DNA from: Paenibacillus sp. L3-i20
GTDB lineage: Bacteria > Bacillota > Bacilli > Paenibacillales > Paenibacillaceae
DNA: 64,000 nt
Reading direction: 5' to 3'
Assembly (NCBI RefSeq): GCF_022180385.2
Contig: NZ_BQME02000001.1
Coordinates: 1,819,678-1,883,677 of the forward strand
Under the pieces are notes generated by a model. That model was not told where the DNA came from. It ran no database searches and worked only from the letters and a program-made list of their open reading frames with translations. A program made the translations under genes and the position numbers. Of this stretch, positions 35,147-43,942 are shown piece after piece; positions within the stretch are counted from its first letter, which is position 1; each line of letters begins with the position of its first letter.

Positions 35147-35617
35147 ATGCTGAAGCGATGGTCAAAGGAAATTGAAATAAACGCTCCAATCGAACAGATA
35201 TGGTCTTATTTTGACGGTTCACTGGAAGAAATGCAAAAGATTATGCCCCCAGTAGTGGAGAACACACCAATCAAAATAACGAAAGAAGGCGTTGGTAGCA
35301 TATACCGCCAAAAGTATAAAGAAGGAAATCGTATTGAAGAATATGATGTTCATACGCTGCAATATTCGAATGAGCCAGATAATAAAAAAGTGCAGATCGG
35401 ATTCACGCTGGCGAACATGTTTGAAATTACAGCATTATACGAATTCGGTAAAATACACGACAGCAAAACAATGCTCAGATACACAGCTACTAACAAACCA
35501 TTGAAATGGTATGTGAAGCTGTTTATGCTGTTTGCAACGGAAAAGGTCGTAGTTAAGTTTCTGGAAAAAGTGAAAACTGTCGCCGAATCAGAATTTCAAA
35601 CAGGGGTAGCGGAGTAG
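35147..35617 (+). CDS. SRPBCC-superfamily (START-like) protein
   Basis: 156 residues from the ATG at 35147 with AAAGGGG 5-6 nt upstream; the open frame upstream of that is not coding. Starts with WSKEIEINAPIEQIWSYFDG, the typical first strand and helix of polyketide-cyclase/START-like ligand-binding proteins, and continues as a beta-rich domain ending in a long helix. No enzyme activity can be assigned. It has its own terminator. Confidence 0.75.
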   Translation: MLKRWSKEIEINAPIEQIWSYFDGSLEEMQKIMPPVVENTPIKITKEGVGSIYRQKYKEGNRIEEYDVHTLQYSNEPDNKKVQIGFTLANMFEITALYEFGKIHDSKTMLRYTATNKPLKWYVKLFMLFATEKVVVKFLEKVKTVAESEFQTGVAE

Positions 35618-35618
35618 G

Positions 35619-35646
35619 TAGGAGCAGACTTATTTGTCTGCTCCTA
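35619..35646 (+). terminator. Terminator after the SRPBCC gene
   Basis: Perfect 11-bp stem TAGGAGCAGAC with 35636-35646, 6-nt loop; only a weak T-rich tail follows. Confidence 0.65.
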
Positions 35647-35990
35647 TCGTTCTATCTAGCTCTAATGTCAAAAAGGCATAGTCACCATTCCGAGCTCTAG
35701 TCCAGCGATTTGCGTTACTTTATCATGCCAGCACCCAAGAGAGGCATGTCCAAATCCCCAGTGACTAGCACTTCTGCGTCGTTAACCTTAGCATTATGCA
35801 GTAGACACACGGATTTTTCTTAATAATCTGTCCAACTCGAAGCTGAAGTGTATAGGGGGAAAACTGATAGAGTTAACTTGCGCTCGTATAAGTTCCAGAG
35901 GAATACCATGGGATCGTGAGCGTGTCCCTTCCTCTTCCAACATGACGATTTTACTTGTCATTATGTATCTATTATATTCTGAAAAGCTTC
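35647..35990. other. Intergenic region upstream of proS, possible decayed gene
   Basis: No intact gene. On the minus strand near 35719-35808 a frame reads LHNAKVNDAEVLVTGDLDMP before several stops. It looks like old coding DNA, but I do not recognise it. Confidence 0.25.
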
Positions 35991-35994
35991 AACC

Positions 35995-36023
35995 TTGACG
36001 TAAGTTTGCTTATGTTTTATTAT
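35995..36023 (+). promoter_or_regulatory. Promoter of proS
   Basis: TTGACG (35995-36000), 17-nt spacer, TATTAT (36018-36023), located just upstream of the T-box leader. Confidence 0.75.
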
Positions 36024-36039
36024 CTAATACAATATATTA

Positions 36040-36270
36040 CAAATGCTTTGATCAAGGACATATTGTTTCGTTTACGACGTTTCAGAGAAGGTGCTTATTG
36101 GTGAGAGGCATTTAACGTTGTAGAGACATCCCTACCTTGAGAGCAGCAGTGGTGGAAGTAGCGAATCACTGTCGACGCCGGTCGTTATTCGGATTAAGGA
36201 TTGTCATTGTTGGCAATTAAAAAAGGGTGGTACCACGAACATATTCGTCCCTGACGAATGTGTTTTTTTG
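36040..36270 (+). promoter_or_regulatory. T-box riboswitch sensing tRNA-Pro
   Basis: The leader has the AG motif CAGAGAAGG (from 36085) and GGTGAGAGG, then a specifier loop CCTACCTTGAGAG (36131 on) in which CCT, a proline codon, occupies the specifier position before the usual ACCTTGAG. The T-box itself is AAGGGTGGTACCACG at 36223-36237. The terminator hairpin 36240-36249 with 36253-36262 (one wobble) and seven Ts follows. Uncharged tRNA-Pro should pair with the specifier and the GGTACC-containing bulge and allow proS transcription. Confidence 0.93.
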
Positions 36271-36298
36271 TTTTTCAAAATGAACAGGAGGCCAGTCC

Positions 36299-38002
36299 AT
36301 GCGGCAATCAAACCTATTTTTAAACACGTTACGGGAGGCTCCTTCCGAGGCAGAAGCTGCAAGTCATAACCTTTTGTTGAGAGCGGGATTTATTAGGCAG
36401 CTTGCAGCAGGTGTTTATTCCTACCTGCCCTTAGGATGGCGTGTATTGCGTAAAGTTGAGCAAATTGTTCGTGAGGAGTTAGAACGTGCAGGAGCGCAAG
36501 AGATATTAATGCCAGTTTTGCAACCTACCGAGCTTTGGAAGGAATCCGGGCGATACAGTGTTTACGGACCAGAACTCATTAGATTAAAGGATCGGCATGA
36601 TCGTGAATTTGCTTTGGGCCCTACTCATGAAGAAGTTATTACTACTCTTGTTAAAAACGAAATTAGTTCTTATCGCAAATTACCCGTTACGCTCTACCAA
36701 ATTCAAACGAAGTTTCGTGATGAGCGAAGGCCTCGCTTTGGTTTGTTGCGTGGCAGAGAGTTTCTAATGAAGGACGCTTATTCCTTTGATAAGGATCAAG
36801 AGGGACTAGATCAATCCTATAAGACGATGTATGAAGCTTACTTTAACATTTTTAGGCGTTGCGGATTAGATTTCAGGGTTGTGGAGGCTGATGGTGGTGT
36901 AATAAGTGGTGAAGGTGATACCCACGAGTTTATGGCACTTGCAGATATCGGCGAGGATACAATCGCTGCTTGCAGTTCTTGTAAGTACGCAGCTAATTTG
37001 GAGAAGGCACAGTCAGGTGAACTATCTATTATGAGCACAACAGAACAGATCGGCGTTGTACAAAAAGTGCATACTCCAGAGGTTCGTACAGTTGAACAAG
37101 TAGCTGATTATTTTAAAACGGGAGCTCAACGTATTTTTAAGACGCTTATTTATACAGCAAATGATAAGCCATTGGCAGTTGTTGTTCGTGGTGATCATGA
37201 GGTAAACGAAATAAAATTAAAAAACTATCTTGGTGTGGAAATGCTAGTACTCGCAGATGCTGAGAGGACTGTTGCTGCAACAGGTGTACCTACTGGTTTT
37301 GTTGGTCCTGTGGGTTTGAAGATCCCTGTTCTTGTCGATATTGCAGTATTGCAACAAGGTGTTGGTATTACGGGGGCCAATATAGCGGATCATCACTTTA
37401 AAAATGTCGTTCCAGGTCGTGATTTCCCTGCTCTGCAACAAGGGGATTTCCGAAATGTAATAGAAGGGGACTCATGCCCTCATTGTACAGGAGGCGAGCT
37501 CCAATTTTTTAAGGGTATTGAAGTGGGACATGTGTTTAAGTTAGGTACTAAATATAGTGAAGCATTAGGGGCACGTTTTCTTGATGCCAACGGAAGAGAA
37601 CAAGCAATGATTATGGGTTGTTATGGAATAGGTGTCTCTCGGATATTAGCTGCCATTGTGGAACAAAATCATGATGAACGGGGGATGATTTGGCCGAAAA
37701 GCCTTGCTCCGTATGCGGTACATCTCGTACCTGTATCTACAAAAGACGAAGTTCAAACGATGATCGCCAATGATCTTTACGACAAGCTGCGAAGTCATGG
37801 TGTTGATGTGCTTCTTGACGATAGAGATGAACGTGCAGGTGTTAAATTTAATGATTCTGATCTAATAGGCATACCTGTTCGGATCGTTATTGGTAAGGAT
37901 GCAGTCAACGGGCAAGTGGAATATGTCGAGCGTAGAAGCAGCGGAAAACAAACGTTACCAATTGATGAAGCGATAGCTAGAATCATCGATTTAGCTCATT
38001 AA
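36299..38002 (+). CDS. proS: Prolyl-tRNA synthetase, bacterial type
   Basis: 567 residues, the usual length of bacterial-type ProRS with an editing insertion. Class II motif 1 region LLRAGFIRQLAAGVYSYLPL near the start, motif 2 TKFRDERRPRFGLLRGREFLMKDAYSF near residue 140 and motif 3 GCYGIGVSRILAAIVEQ near residue 440. The INS editing domain lies at about residues 225-405, and the C-terminal anticodon-binding domain follows (VLLDDRDERAGVKFNDSDLIGIP). It charges tRNA-Pro. Expression is controlled by the Pro T-box immediately upstream. AGGAGG precedes the ATG. Confidence 0.97.
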   Translation: MRQSNLFLNTLREAPSEAEAASHNLLLRAGFIRQLAAGVYSYLPLGWRVLRKVEQIVREELERAGAQEILMPVLQPTELWKESGRYSVYGPELIRLKDRHDREFALGPTHEEVITTLVKNEISSYRKLPVTLYQIQTKFRDERRPRFGLLRGREFLMKDAYSFDKDQEGLDQSYKTMYEAYFNIFRRCGLDFRVVEADGGVISGEGDTHEFMALADIGEDTIAACSSCKYAANLEKAQSGELSIMSTTEQIGVVQKVHTPEVRTVEQVADYFKTGAQRIFKTLIYTANDKPLAVVVRGDHEVNEIKLKNYLGVEMLVLADAERTVAATGVPTGFVGPVGLKIPVLVDIAVLQQGVGITGANIADHHFKNVVPGRDFPALQQGDFRNVIEGDSCPHCTGGELQFFKGIEVGHVFKLGTKYSEALGARFLDANGREQAMIMGCYGIGVSRILAAIVEQNHDERGMIWPKSLAPYAVHLVPVSTKDEVQTMIANDLYDKLRSHGVDVLLDDRDERAGVKFNDSDLIGIPVRIVIGKDAVNGQVEYVERRSSGKQTLPIDEAIARIIDLAH

Positions 38003-38074
38003 TATTACGTTAAATCAACTTATAGTATTGGGGTTTTTAAGAAAGCGGGATATCGTAAACCTTTACGGAAGTAA

Positions 38075-38114
38075 AAAATGACCGGTAGCAACTTCTGTTA
38101 TATCCGGTCATTTT
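38075..38114. terminator. Terminator between proS and the convergent flavin reductase gene
   Basis: AAAATGACCGG (38075-38085) pairs exactly with 38104-38114. A-rich on one side and T-rich on the other, so usable from both directions. Confidence 0.8.
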
Positions 38115-38138
38115 AATTTACTTTTTAACATCAGATTT

Positions 38139-38759
38139 TTATGTTGTAGCCCGAAAGGATTTCCCAAGTTCTTTACCTAGTCCGAAGTAATGGCGGAAGT
38201 TGTAGATGAGGGGACTCCATTTCTGCGGATCGATATGATTCCCTTCAATAATTATTTCCTTATGGGCATGTACATGTACAGCTTTTGTCTCGATAATGGC
38301 GAAGTTGGGAGAATGCTCAGGGATTCGAATATGTTTAACGACAGCTTCAACTTGTATCGGACATTCCATGATTCGAGTTGGCTTTACCGTCACAGACCGA
38401 GCAGGAGTTAATTCACTTATTCCATACTTGTCCTTTTGATAGGAATATCCAATCGATCTCTTATAGTCAGGAACGTTGGTTTTCCCTGTATAGGGGGCTA
38501 GTTTCTCAACATTCTCCCAAAGAGAAGGACCTGGAATATTAATGACACACTCTGGATGTCGTTCTATATTTTCGAATGCTTTACCTCCGATACCAATTCC
38601 CAAAATGATGCAGTCTCCTAATGCCCATGATGATGAAAGCGGGCTAATATTCACTGTCCCATCTTCATTCAGAGTACTTAACAAAACAACCGGAGTTCCA
38701 TAGTACAAAATGCTAGGTTTAATTAGTTCTGATTTTAACGCATGATTCATATCATCCAC
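38139..38759 (-). CDS. Flavin reductase-like FMN-binding split-barrel protein
   Basis: 206 residues from a GTG at 38759 with AGGGGG 9 nt upstream. PVVLLSTLNEDGTVNISPLSS near residue 24 and GKAFENIERHPECVINIP near residue 58 match the flavin reductase-like split barrel that binds FMN. It probably reduces flavin or acts on a small substrate; partner unknown. Divergent from the ArsR-like regulator gene at 38852, which may regulate it. Confidence 0.8.
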   Translation of the reverse strand: MDDMNHALKSELIKPSILYYGTPVVLLSTLNEDGTVNISPLSSSWALGDCIILGIGIGGKAFENIERHPECVINIPGPSLWENVEKLAPYTGKTNVPDYKRSIGYSYQKDKYGISELTPARSVTVKPTRIMECPIQVEAVVKHIRIPEHSPNFAIIETKAVHVHAHKEIIIEGNHIDPQKWSPLIYNFRHYFGLGKELGKSFRATT

Positions 38760-38851
38760 TTTATTTGTCCCCCTATGTATTCGTATGCCCTCATTCTATA
38801 ATAGGAATAGTTCAATATTCATCGAAGTATGGATTACAAATGGAGGTCAAC

Positions 38852-39547
38852 ATGAAAGTGCATTCGAATGCAGCTTTAATCGCTTCTCTAGTAAGTGAAG
38901 CATCCCGCGCAGCTATATTAACTGTCTTATTAGATGGGAGATTCCATGCAGCTGGTGAGTTAGCGTATATGGCAGGAATCCAGCCCCAAACAGCAAGCTT
39001 CCATCTAGCGAAGATGGTCAATGCTAATGTCGTTACCGTCCAAAAGCAAGGAAGGCATCGATACTATGGCATTCAAAGTCCAGAAGTAGCCGATGTAATG
39101 GAAAGCTTATTATCGATAGCTCCGCCAGTTGAAATTAAATCTCTAAAGCAATCATCAGAAGATAAAGCGCTACGCCTCGCAAGGACTTGTTATGACCATC
39201 TCGCAGGAAGTTTGGGTGTGCAATTAACAAATGCACTTCTTACAATGGGCGTTTTGCATGAAGAAAAGGATAATTTTATAGTTACCGAACAAGGCAAAAT
39301 TTTTCTCACAAACTTTGAAATTGACCTTGAGTCGAGTATGAAAAAGCGGCGTTCTTTCTCACATAAATGTCTAGATTGGAGTGAAAGGCGCCATCATCTT
39401 GCGGGAGCATTAGGAAATGCCCTACTGGAAAGGCTGTTGCAGTTAAATTGGGTGAAACGTATGCCCAAAACACGAGCTATACAAATTACTCCAGAGGGAC
39501 TAATAGGATTAAGAGAAGTGTTCTTATATGATTTTGAAAACAATTAA
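38852..39547 (+). CDS. ArsR-family winged-helix regulator
   Basis: 231 residues from the ATG at 38852, just after TGGAGGTC; the open frame upstream overlaps the divergent promoter. The HTH lies at residues about 10-75: ASRAAILTVLLDGRFHAAGELAYMAGIQPQTASFHLAKMV, the ArsR-type helix pair. It is longer than a classical ArsR protein, with a C-terminal domain of about 140 residues containing Cys and His (HKCLDWSERRHHLAG). Similar to ArsR-like regulators of detoxification genes; target probably the divergent flavin reductase gene. Confidence 0.85.
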   Translation: MKVHSNAALIASLVSEASRAAILTVLLDGRFHAAGELAYMAGIQPQTASFHLAKMVNANVVTVQKQGRHRYYGIQSPEVADVMESLLSIAPPVEIKSLKQSSEDKALRLARTCYDHLAGSLGVQLTNALLTMGVLHEEKDNFIVTEQGKIFLTNFEIDLESSMKKRRSFSHKCLDWSERRHHLAGALGNALLERLLQLNWVKRMPKTRAIQITPEGLIGLREVFLYDFENN

Positions 39548-39564
39548 GATGAGTGGAGGACAAC

Positions 39565-39705
39565 ATGAAGCGAATATTGTTCGACTATTTGACTCGTTAT
39601 ACTACACTAAGTGAAGAGGAACAAAGGGCGATTGTTGATGAACTGCGTATTGAACAATACAAAAAAGGAACAGTGCTCCTTAAACAAGGTGATGTTCCTA
39701 CTTGA
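39565..39705 (+). pseudogene. Truncated Crp/Fnr-type (cyclic-nucleotide-binding-fold) protein, N-terminal 46 codons
   Basis: Starts with a good ribosome binding site (GTGGAGGAC) and reads MKRILFDYLTRYTTLSEEEQ then EQYKKGTVLLKQGDVPT. The last part is the typical first strands of a cNMP-binding jelly roll (GTxLLxQGDxxx). The frame ends at a stop formed by the first bases of a 62-nt hairpin element (39703-39764), and no continuation is seen beyond it. The gene was probably cut by insertion or deletion at this element. It lies 17 nt after the ArsR-like gene. Confidence 0.65.
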
Positions 39706-39764
39706 ACTGTGACCCACAAGAAAGACACTTTAAAAAAAGTGCCCTTCTTGTGGGTCACAGTTCA
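39703..39764. repeat. 62-nt hairpin element with perfect 20-bp arms
   Basis: TGAACTGTGACCCACAAGAA (39703-39722) is the exact reverse complement of 39745-39764; an inner CACTTT/AAAGTG stem (39726-39731 with 39736-39741) extends it. It resembles 5555-5600 (GAGCTGTGATTCCTGAGAAG, then GACACTT). It may act as a bidirectional terminator or be a miniature mobile element. Confidence 0.8.
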
Positions 39765-39786
39765 TCCCGAAGTTGGGGTTGTTTTG

Positions 39787-40392
39787 TTACTTTGCAGGTA
39801 CACAAAGATCTTCTAGATGTCGGGTCACAATATATGTTATTTTCTCCGCTGACACATAGTTCGGGTGAAGGTAGCAATGCATAGATAATCCGTCTACTAA
39901 AGCAAATAGCCGATCAATTTCATACTGTGCTTCAATAGTAGGCTTGGCCATCTGCAAGTGAATGAGTGCATCGATGACCAGCTTGAAGAGCAAATAGGAA
40001 CCCTCATAATTCATTTTATTTAACGGTTGTAATTCTGGTGTGCTGGGCACCTTGGCATGGAACCAAAGCCAAACCTCCATTTCTGTTTTCGTTTCGTTAT
40101 GAATGGGCAACAGCTGCATAGTAAGGTCGACGAGTTGTTGGAAAGTAGGTGAAGATGTGGTGGCGATCATAGATTCAATGCGTTTCTTCGCCTTGGCATT
40201 TACGAGTTCCATGAGATAGATACACAGCTCTGCTTGGCTGCGGAAATAATGACGCATGGAGCCCATAGATAATCCGGCTTCCTTCGCAATATTCCTTACA
40301 CTGGCTGCATCTACACCATCCCTACTCACAATTCTCCAAGCTACTTCCGCTATCATTTCTCTTTGTTCATTATGGTTCACGATTTTTGGCAT
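39787..40392 (-). CDS. TetR-family transcriptional regulator
   Basis: 201 residues. HTH: DGVDAASVRNIAKEAGLSMG then SMRHYFRSQAELCIYLMELV, the TetR signature in its BetI/PksA-like version. Residues 140-180 (LALVDGLSMHCYLHP region) fit the C-terminal ligand domain of that subgroup (DGLxxH). A 15-bp palindrome lies 29 nt upstream. Divergent from the ydbS/ydbT-like genes, which it may regulate. Confidence 0.9.
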   Translation of the reverse strand: MPKIVNHNEQREMIAEVAWRIVSRDGVDAASVRNIAKEAGLSMGSMRHYFRSQAELCIYLMELVNAKAKKRIESMIATTSSPTFQQLVDLTMQLLPIHNETKTEMEVWLWFHAKVPSTPELQPLNKMNYEGSYLLFKLVIDALIHLQMAKPTIEAQYEIDRLFALVDGLSMHCYLHPNYVSAEKITYIVTRHLEDLCVPAK

Positions 40393-40420
40393 GTCATTAG
40401 TATAACACGCTTGATCTATT

Positions 40421-40435
40421 TAGCACACCGTGCTA
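40421..40435. promoter_or_regulatory. Palindrome TAGCACACCGTGCTA, likely TetR operator
   Basis: Six-base arms with a 3-nt spacer, in the divergent promoter region of the TetR gene and the ydbS-like gene. Confidence 0.55.
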
Positions 40436-40478
40436 TATTGTATCCAATCATTGGAACTGAAAGGGGATTTATAGAATA

Positions 40479-40958
40479 ATGCGCAAGGAACTGGATGGGA
40501 AAATCAACAAAAATGCACTTATCGTCTGGCGACTGACAGCAGCGATCATTCTTTCGCCTACTATTTTGATATTGGCGGGATTGTTCGTGTTATCTTTATT
40601 CGCAAATTGGCCATTTTGGATCTTTACGGGGACCCTAATCTTGACCATAATTTCTGTCATTATTCTCGTTCTTATCGTGCCGCGCCTTCGCTACAACCGA
40701 TGGTCCTATACATTTAATGAACAGGAAGTCGAGCTACATCACGGCATTTGGTTAAGAAAACGAACAATAATTCCTATGGTACGCGTTCAACATGTGGATA
40801 TGAAGCAAGGACCTTTGCTTCGTCATTATGGTTTAGCATCCATTACCCTTGCGACGGCAGCAGGCAGCCATCAAATTCCGGCGTTAACGGAACAAAAAGC
40901 CGATACCATTCGAAGAAAGATAGCAGACTACGCGGGGGTTTCGCATGAAGATATCTAA
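40479..40958 (+). CDS. YdbS-like bacterial PH-domain membrane protein
   Basis: 159 residues: two membrane helices near residues 18-40 and 45-68, then a bacterial Pleckstrin-like (DUF304) domain with YTFNEQEVELHHGIWLRKRTIIPMVRVQHVDM and GLASITLATAAGSHQIPAL. This is the pattern of B. subtilis YdbS. It overlaps the next gene, a YdbT-like protein, by 14 nt, as in the known ydbS-ydbT pair, implicated in resistance to a competitor peptide in B. subtilis relatives. Function not established. Confidence 0.8.
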   Translation: MRKELDGKINKNALIVWRLTAAIILSPTILILAGLFVLSLFANWPFWIFTGTLILTIISVIILVLIVPRLRYNRWSYTFNEQEVELHHGIWLRKRTIIPMVRVQHVDMKQGPLLRHYGLASITLATAAGSHQIPALTEQKADTIRRKIADYAGVSHEDI

Positions 40959-42393
40959 TTCTGATACATCAGCTGCGTTGCAGCGGTTGCATCCTTTATC
41001 GTTGCTATTTTTTGCAGCCAGAACAGTAAAAGAAGGGGTTCATGCTCTGCCGTTTATCCCCTTGATCATACTTCTTATTTCATTCATCTACGGTGACAAC
41101 GTCAGTTGGATAACGGTATCTTCCATAGTCATCGGGGTAGTACTCTGCATCGTTTTTACTTTTGGATTTATGTGTTGGTACCGGTTCAAATATGCTTTGG
41201 AGAAGGAAAGTTTGTACATTGAGCAAGGTGTTTTATTTCGCAAAAAAACGTGGCTCCCTAAGAAACGGGTGTTGTCGATTGATTCTACTGCGAGCCTATA
41301 TCTCCGGCCGCTCGGCTTGGTGAATCTGAAGCTTAGTACAGCAGGAGCTAATGGTATGGCTACTGAACTTAGTGCAATCAGCAGGGCTCAAGCAGAGCTA
41401 ATACGAGATGCATTGAAGTTATCCCCGGGTGAGACGAGAGAAGCACAGGCAACTGATACTCAAAACAAGCTAACGATTTCGTTTGGAGATTTGTTGAACT
41501 ACAGCGTAACTTCAGGTCGAATGGGACTTATACTTGCAGTGTTTGGGGCTATTATTTCTCGATTCGATGATGTGAGATCTGTTTTTGATATTTGGAAATT
41601 CATTTCTTACGAGCTAGGAACACTTTGGTTTGTTTGGTTCTCGATTATAGTATTGGCATTAGCGTGGATCGTGACTATCATTTTATCTATCCTCATTGAT
41701 TACAAGTTTCGACTGGAGCGGAGTGGAGACAAGCTCCTTATAAACAAAGGGCTGCTCGACAAAAAGTCGATTACCGTTCCGCTTAATCGGATTCAAGCTG
41801 TTCATATTGTGGGGAACCTGTTCCGCAGACCATTTGGTCTAGTGGGCATTCGTATAGTGGTTGCTGGAATGACGGATGCAGAAGCACGCTCTATGATTCT
41901 ATTTCCTCTTTTAAAAGCTTCTAAATTAGACGATTTTTTGGATCGTTTCGTTCCCGGATATGTGATGCCGCAGCAGTGGTCTGAACGCCCTAACCCGTCG
42001 GCACGGAGTCAATTTATGATGCTCCCAACATTACTTGGATCATTATTCATTGTTCCAGGGATTATTTGGCTGCAGGGTTATTATTGGTTACTAACACTCC
42101 TACTTCCGATATTTGCAGTCTTCTGGGGTCACCTAAGGTATAATCAAGCTGCATGGGTAGTACAGGAAGGTCAAATAGCGATCCGCTATGGTGGGTTTAC
42201 GGTGCATAAAGCTATCGTTTCGAAGAAACGGATGCAATGGTACCGAGTATTACAGACGGTTTTCCAAGAGAAAAAAGGGAATGCTACTTTAAAAATTGCA
42301 GTTGCTGCAGGAAAAGAGCCTGCCGTATTTAAGGTTCGGCATGCGCCGGAAGCTAAAGTAGAAGAGATAACGAAATGGTTAACAACAAAATAA
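40945..42393 (+). CDS. YdbT-like membrane protein with repeated PH domains
   Basis: 482 residues with six membrane helices in three pairs, each pair followed by a bacterial PH (DUF304) domain: YALEKESLYIEQGVLFRKKTWLPKKRV, YKFRLERSGDKLLINKGLL with KSITVPLNRIQAV, and a third near the C-terminus. This is the architecture of YdbT. Translationally coupled to the YdbS-like gene. It probably assembles with that protein in the membrane. Confidence 0.8.
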   Translation: MKISNSDTSAALQRLHPLSLLFFAARTVKEGVHALPFIPLIILLISFIYGDNVSWITVSSIVIGVVLCIVFTFGFMCWYRFKYALEKESLYIEQGVLFRKKTWLPKKRVLSIDSTASLYLRPLGLVNLKLSTAGANGMATELSAISRAQAELIRDALKLSPGETREAQATDTQNKLTISFGDLLNYSVTSGRMGLILAVFGAIISRFDDVRSVFDIWKFISYELGTLWFVWFSIIVLALAWIVTIILSILIDYKFRLERSGDKLLINKGLLDKKSITVPLNRIQAVHIVGNLFRRPFGLVGIRIVVAGMTDAEARSMILFPLLKASKLDDFLDRFVPGYVMPQQWSERPNPSARSQFMMLPTLLGSLFIVPGIIWLQGYYWLLTLLLPIFAVFWGHLRYNQAAWVVQEGQIAIRYGGFTVHKAIVSKKRMQWYRVLQTVFQEKKGNATLKIAVAAGKEPAVFKVRHAPEAKVEEITKWLTTK

Positions 42394-42433
42394 AGCGTGA
42401 TAACATGGTTATGATGATGAGAGGTGTTCCTAG

Positions 42434-43027
42434 ATGACAAATAGTGCAACGAATGCTAAGGTAGATGGATTTTTAAGAAAAACTAAAAAGTGGAAAGAAG
42501 AATATGAGCAATTAAGAAAAATTGTGCTTGATTGTGAGCTTACTGAGGATTTTAAGTGGATGCATCCTTGCTATACGTTGGATCAAAAAAACATCGTTTT
42601 AATACATGGATTTAAAGAATATTGTGCGCTTCTGTTTCACAAAGGTGCCCTGTTGAAGGATACCCAGGGCATTCTAATCCAACAAACGGAGAATGTACAA
42701 GCGGCACGCCAAATTCGGTTTACCAATGTTCAAGAAATAGTCCAAATGGAACCAATCTTGAAAGCCTATATTCGTGAAGCCATTGAAGTTGAAAAGGCCG
42801 GATTGGAAGTGGAGTTAAAAAAGCATGCAGACTATACTATTCCTGAAGAACTTCAAACTAAATTTGATGCAACACCTGCTTTGAAAACTGCTTTTGAAGC
42901 TTTGACGCCCGGACGGCAAAGAGCATATATGATGTATTTTTCTGAGCCCAAGCAATCCAAAACGCGTGAGTCAAGGGTTGAAAAATATATAGGGCACATT
43001 CTTGATGGAAAAGGGTTAAAAGATTAG
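42434..43027 (+). CDS. YdeI-family protein (DUF1801-like)
   Basis: 197 residues. N-terminal DUF1801-like domain: LRKIVLDCELTEDFKWMHPCYTLDQKNIVLIHGFKEYCALLFHKGA. The C-terminal region with PEELQTKFDATPALKTAFEALTPGRQRAYMMYF then ESRVEKYI matches the YdeI/OmpD-associated C-terminal domain. Biochemical role unknown; B. subtilis YdeI is a close match as I recall. GAGGTG precedes the ATG. Confidence 0.85.
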   Translation: MTNSATNAKVDGFLRKTKKWKEEYEQLRKIVLDCELTEDFKWMHPCYTLDQKNIVLIHGFKEYCALLFHKGALLKDTQGILIQQTENVQAARQIRFTNVQEIVQMEPILKAYIREAIEVEKAGLEVELKKHADYTIPEELQTKFDATPALKTAFEALTPGRQRAYMMYFSEPKQSKTRESRVEKYIGHILDGKGLKD

Positions 43028-43052
43028 GATGTGTTTGCAGTCGACGAATAGA

Positions 43053-43105
43053 TATCCCGAAAGGTAGATACTTGTTTACAAGTGTCCATCCTTCGGGTTA
43101 TTTTG
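43053..43105. terminator. Hairpin between the YdeI-like gene and mgsA
   Basis: CCCGAAAGG pairs with CCTTCGGG across a loop that itself contains ACTTGTTTACAAGT. It separates convergent genes. Confidence 0.55.
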
Positions 43106-43112
43106 CATTAGG

Positions 43113-43622
43113 CTATTGAGATTCTGCAATGGGAAGGTTAGTCACATCGACATCATACTTGATTTGCTCAGTAGGTTTGAAATCCGTTGGTTTAAGTTTT
43201 CTGTGTGCAATATTCGTTGGTCGGCATTGATGAATGAGCTCACGCCAGTTGAGATCGCCTCGTTGCAGGGAGTGTACAAGTAACTCTGCAGTTGCCATAT
43301 TCGTTGCCACGGGGATACCATATACATCACATAAGCGGAGTAAAGCAGTAATATCGGGTTCATGAGGCTGTGAGACGAGGGGATCACGAAAAAATAGTAA
43401 TAAGTCCAATTCATTGCTCGCCACCATAGAGCCAATTTGTTGATCACCGCCAAGTGGACCTGACATAAACCTTACGATAGGTAACGTTGTGTTTTCCATA
43501 ATCAATCTTCCCGTTGTGCCGGTAGCGAAAAGGGTGTGTGCTTGGAATAACGACTGGTAGGCAATCGTGAACTGAATCATTTCATCTTTTTTGTTATCAT
43601 GAGCTACAAAAGCTACATTCAT
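43113..43622 (-). CDS. mgsA: Methylglyoxal synthase
   Basis: 169 residues. [19 protein letters not shown] at the start, the phosphate loop [10 protein letters not shown] near residue 35, and [30 protein letters not shown] with [27 protein letters not shown]: the full MgsA pattern, including the catalytic Asp of GGD and His of QPHEPD. It converts dihydroxyacetone phosphate to methylglyoxal and phosphate. The C-terminal tail (about 37 residues after LNWRELIHQ) is longer than in most MgsA proteins (137-152 residues in B. subtilis and E. coli). GAGGGTGG precedes the ATG. Confidence 0.94.
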   Translation of the reverse strand: MNVAFVAHDNKKDEMIQFTIAYQSLFQAHTLFATGTTGRLIMENTTLPIVRFMSGPLGGDQQIGSMVASNELDLLLFFRDPLVSQPHEPDITALLRLCDVYGIPVATNMATAELLVHSLQRGDLNWRELIHQCRPTNIAHRKLKPTDFKPTEQIKYDVDVTNLPIAESQ

Positions 43623-43942
43623 CGCAAAACCACCCTCTGTTTTTAGAGTATGTAAGATTATCTAACATAATAATAAAGGATTATCCACGAATAAACAAGA
43701 TATTTACGAAAATTCAGATAATTTCGTATAAAGTCAGCTAATTTAGCTTTCATGTTTGTTGGAATATGACATGTACATGACGCAAACAAGGTATGAACAT
43801 AACTTCAAATTCACATGTAATTCTATGGATTGTCATTTGAAGAGAAAAATGCTAGCGTACTGAATAGGTTAGATGGTTATTCGAATAATGAATAGTTAAC
43901 GCTACAATAATAGGTGTGTTGTATAGAATGGGGGTTTAGCAT
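43623..43942. other. Intergenic region between divergent mgsA and Eis-like genes, 320 nt
   Basis: AT-rich with no gene seen. Must hold promoters for both genes. A GGGGG ribosome binding site precedes the rightward gene. Confidence 0.4.

Noticed and set aside
35719-35808. Minus-strand peptide LHNAKVNDAEVLVTGDLDMP
   Set aside because: Protein-like but short and followed by several stops; no family recognised, so not called as a gene.
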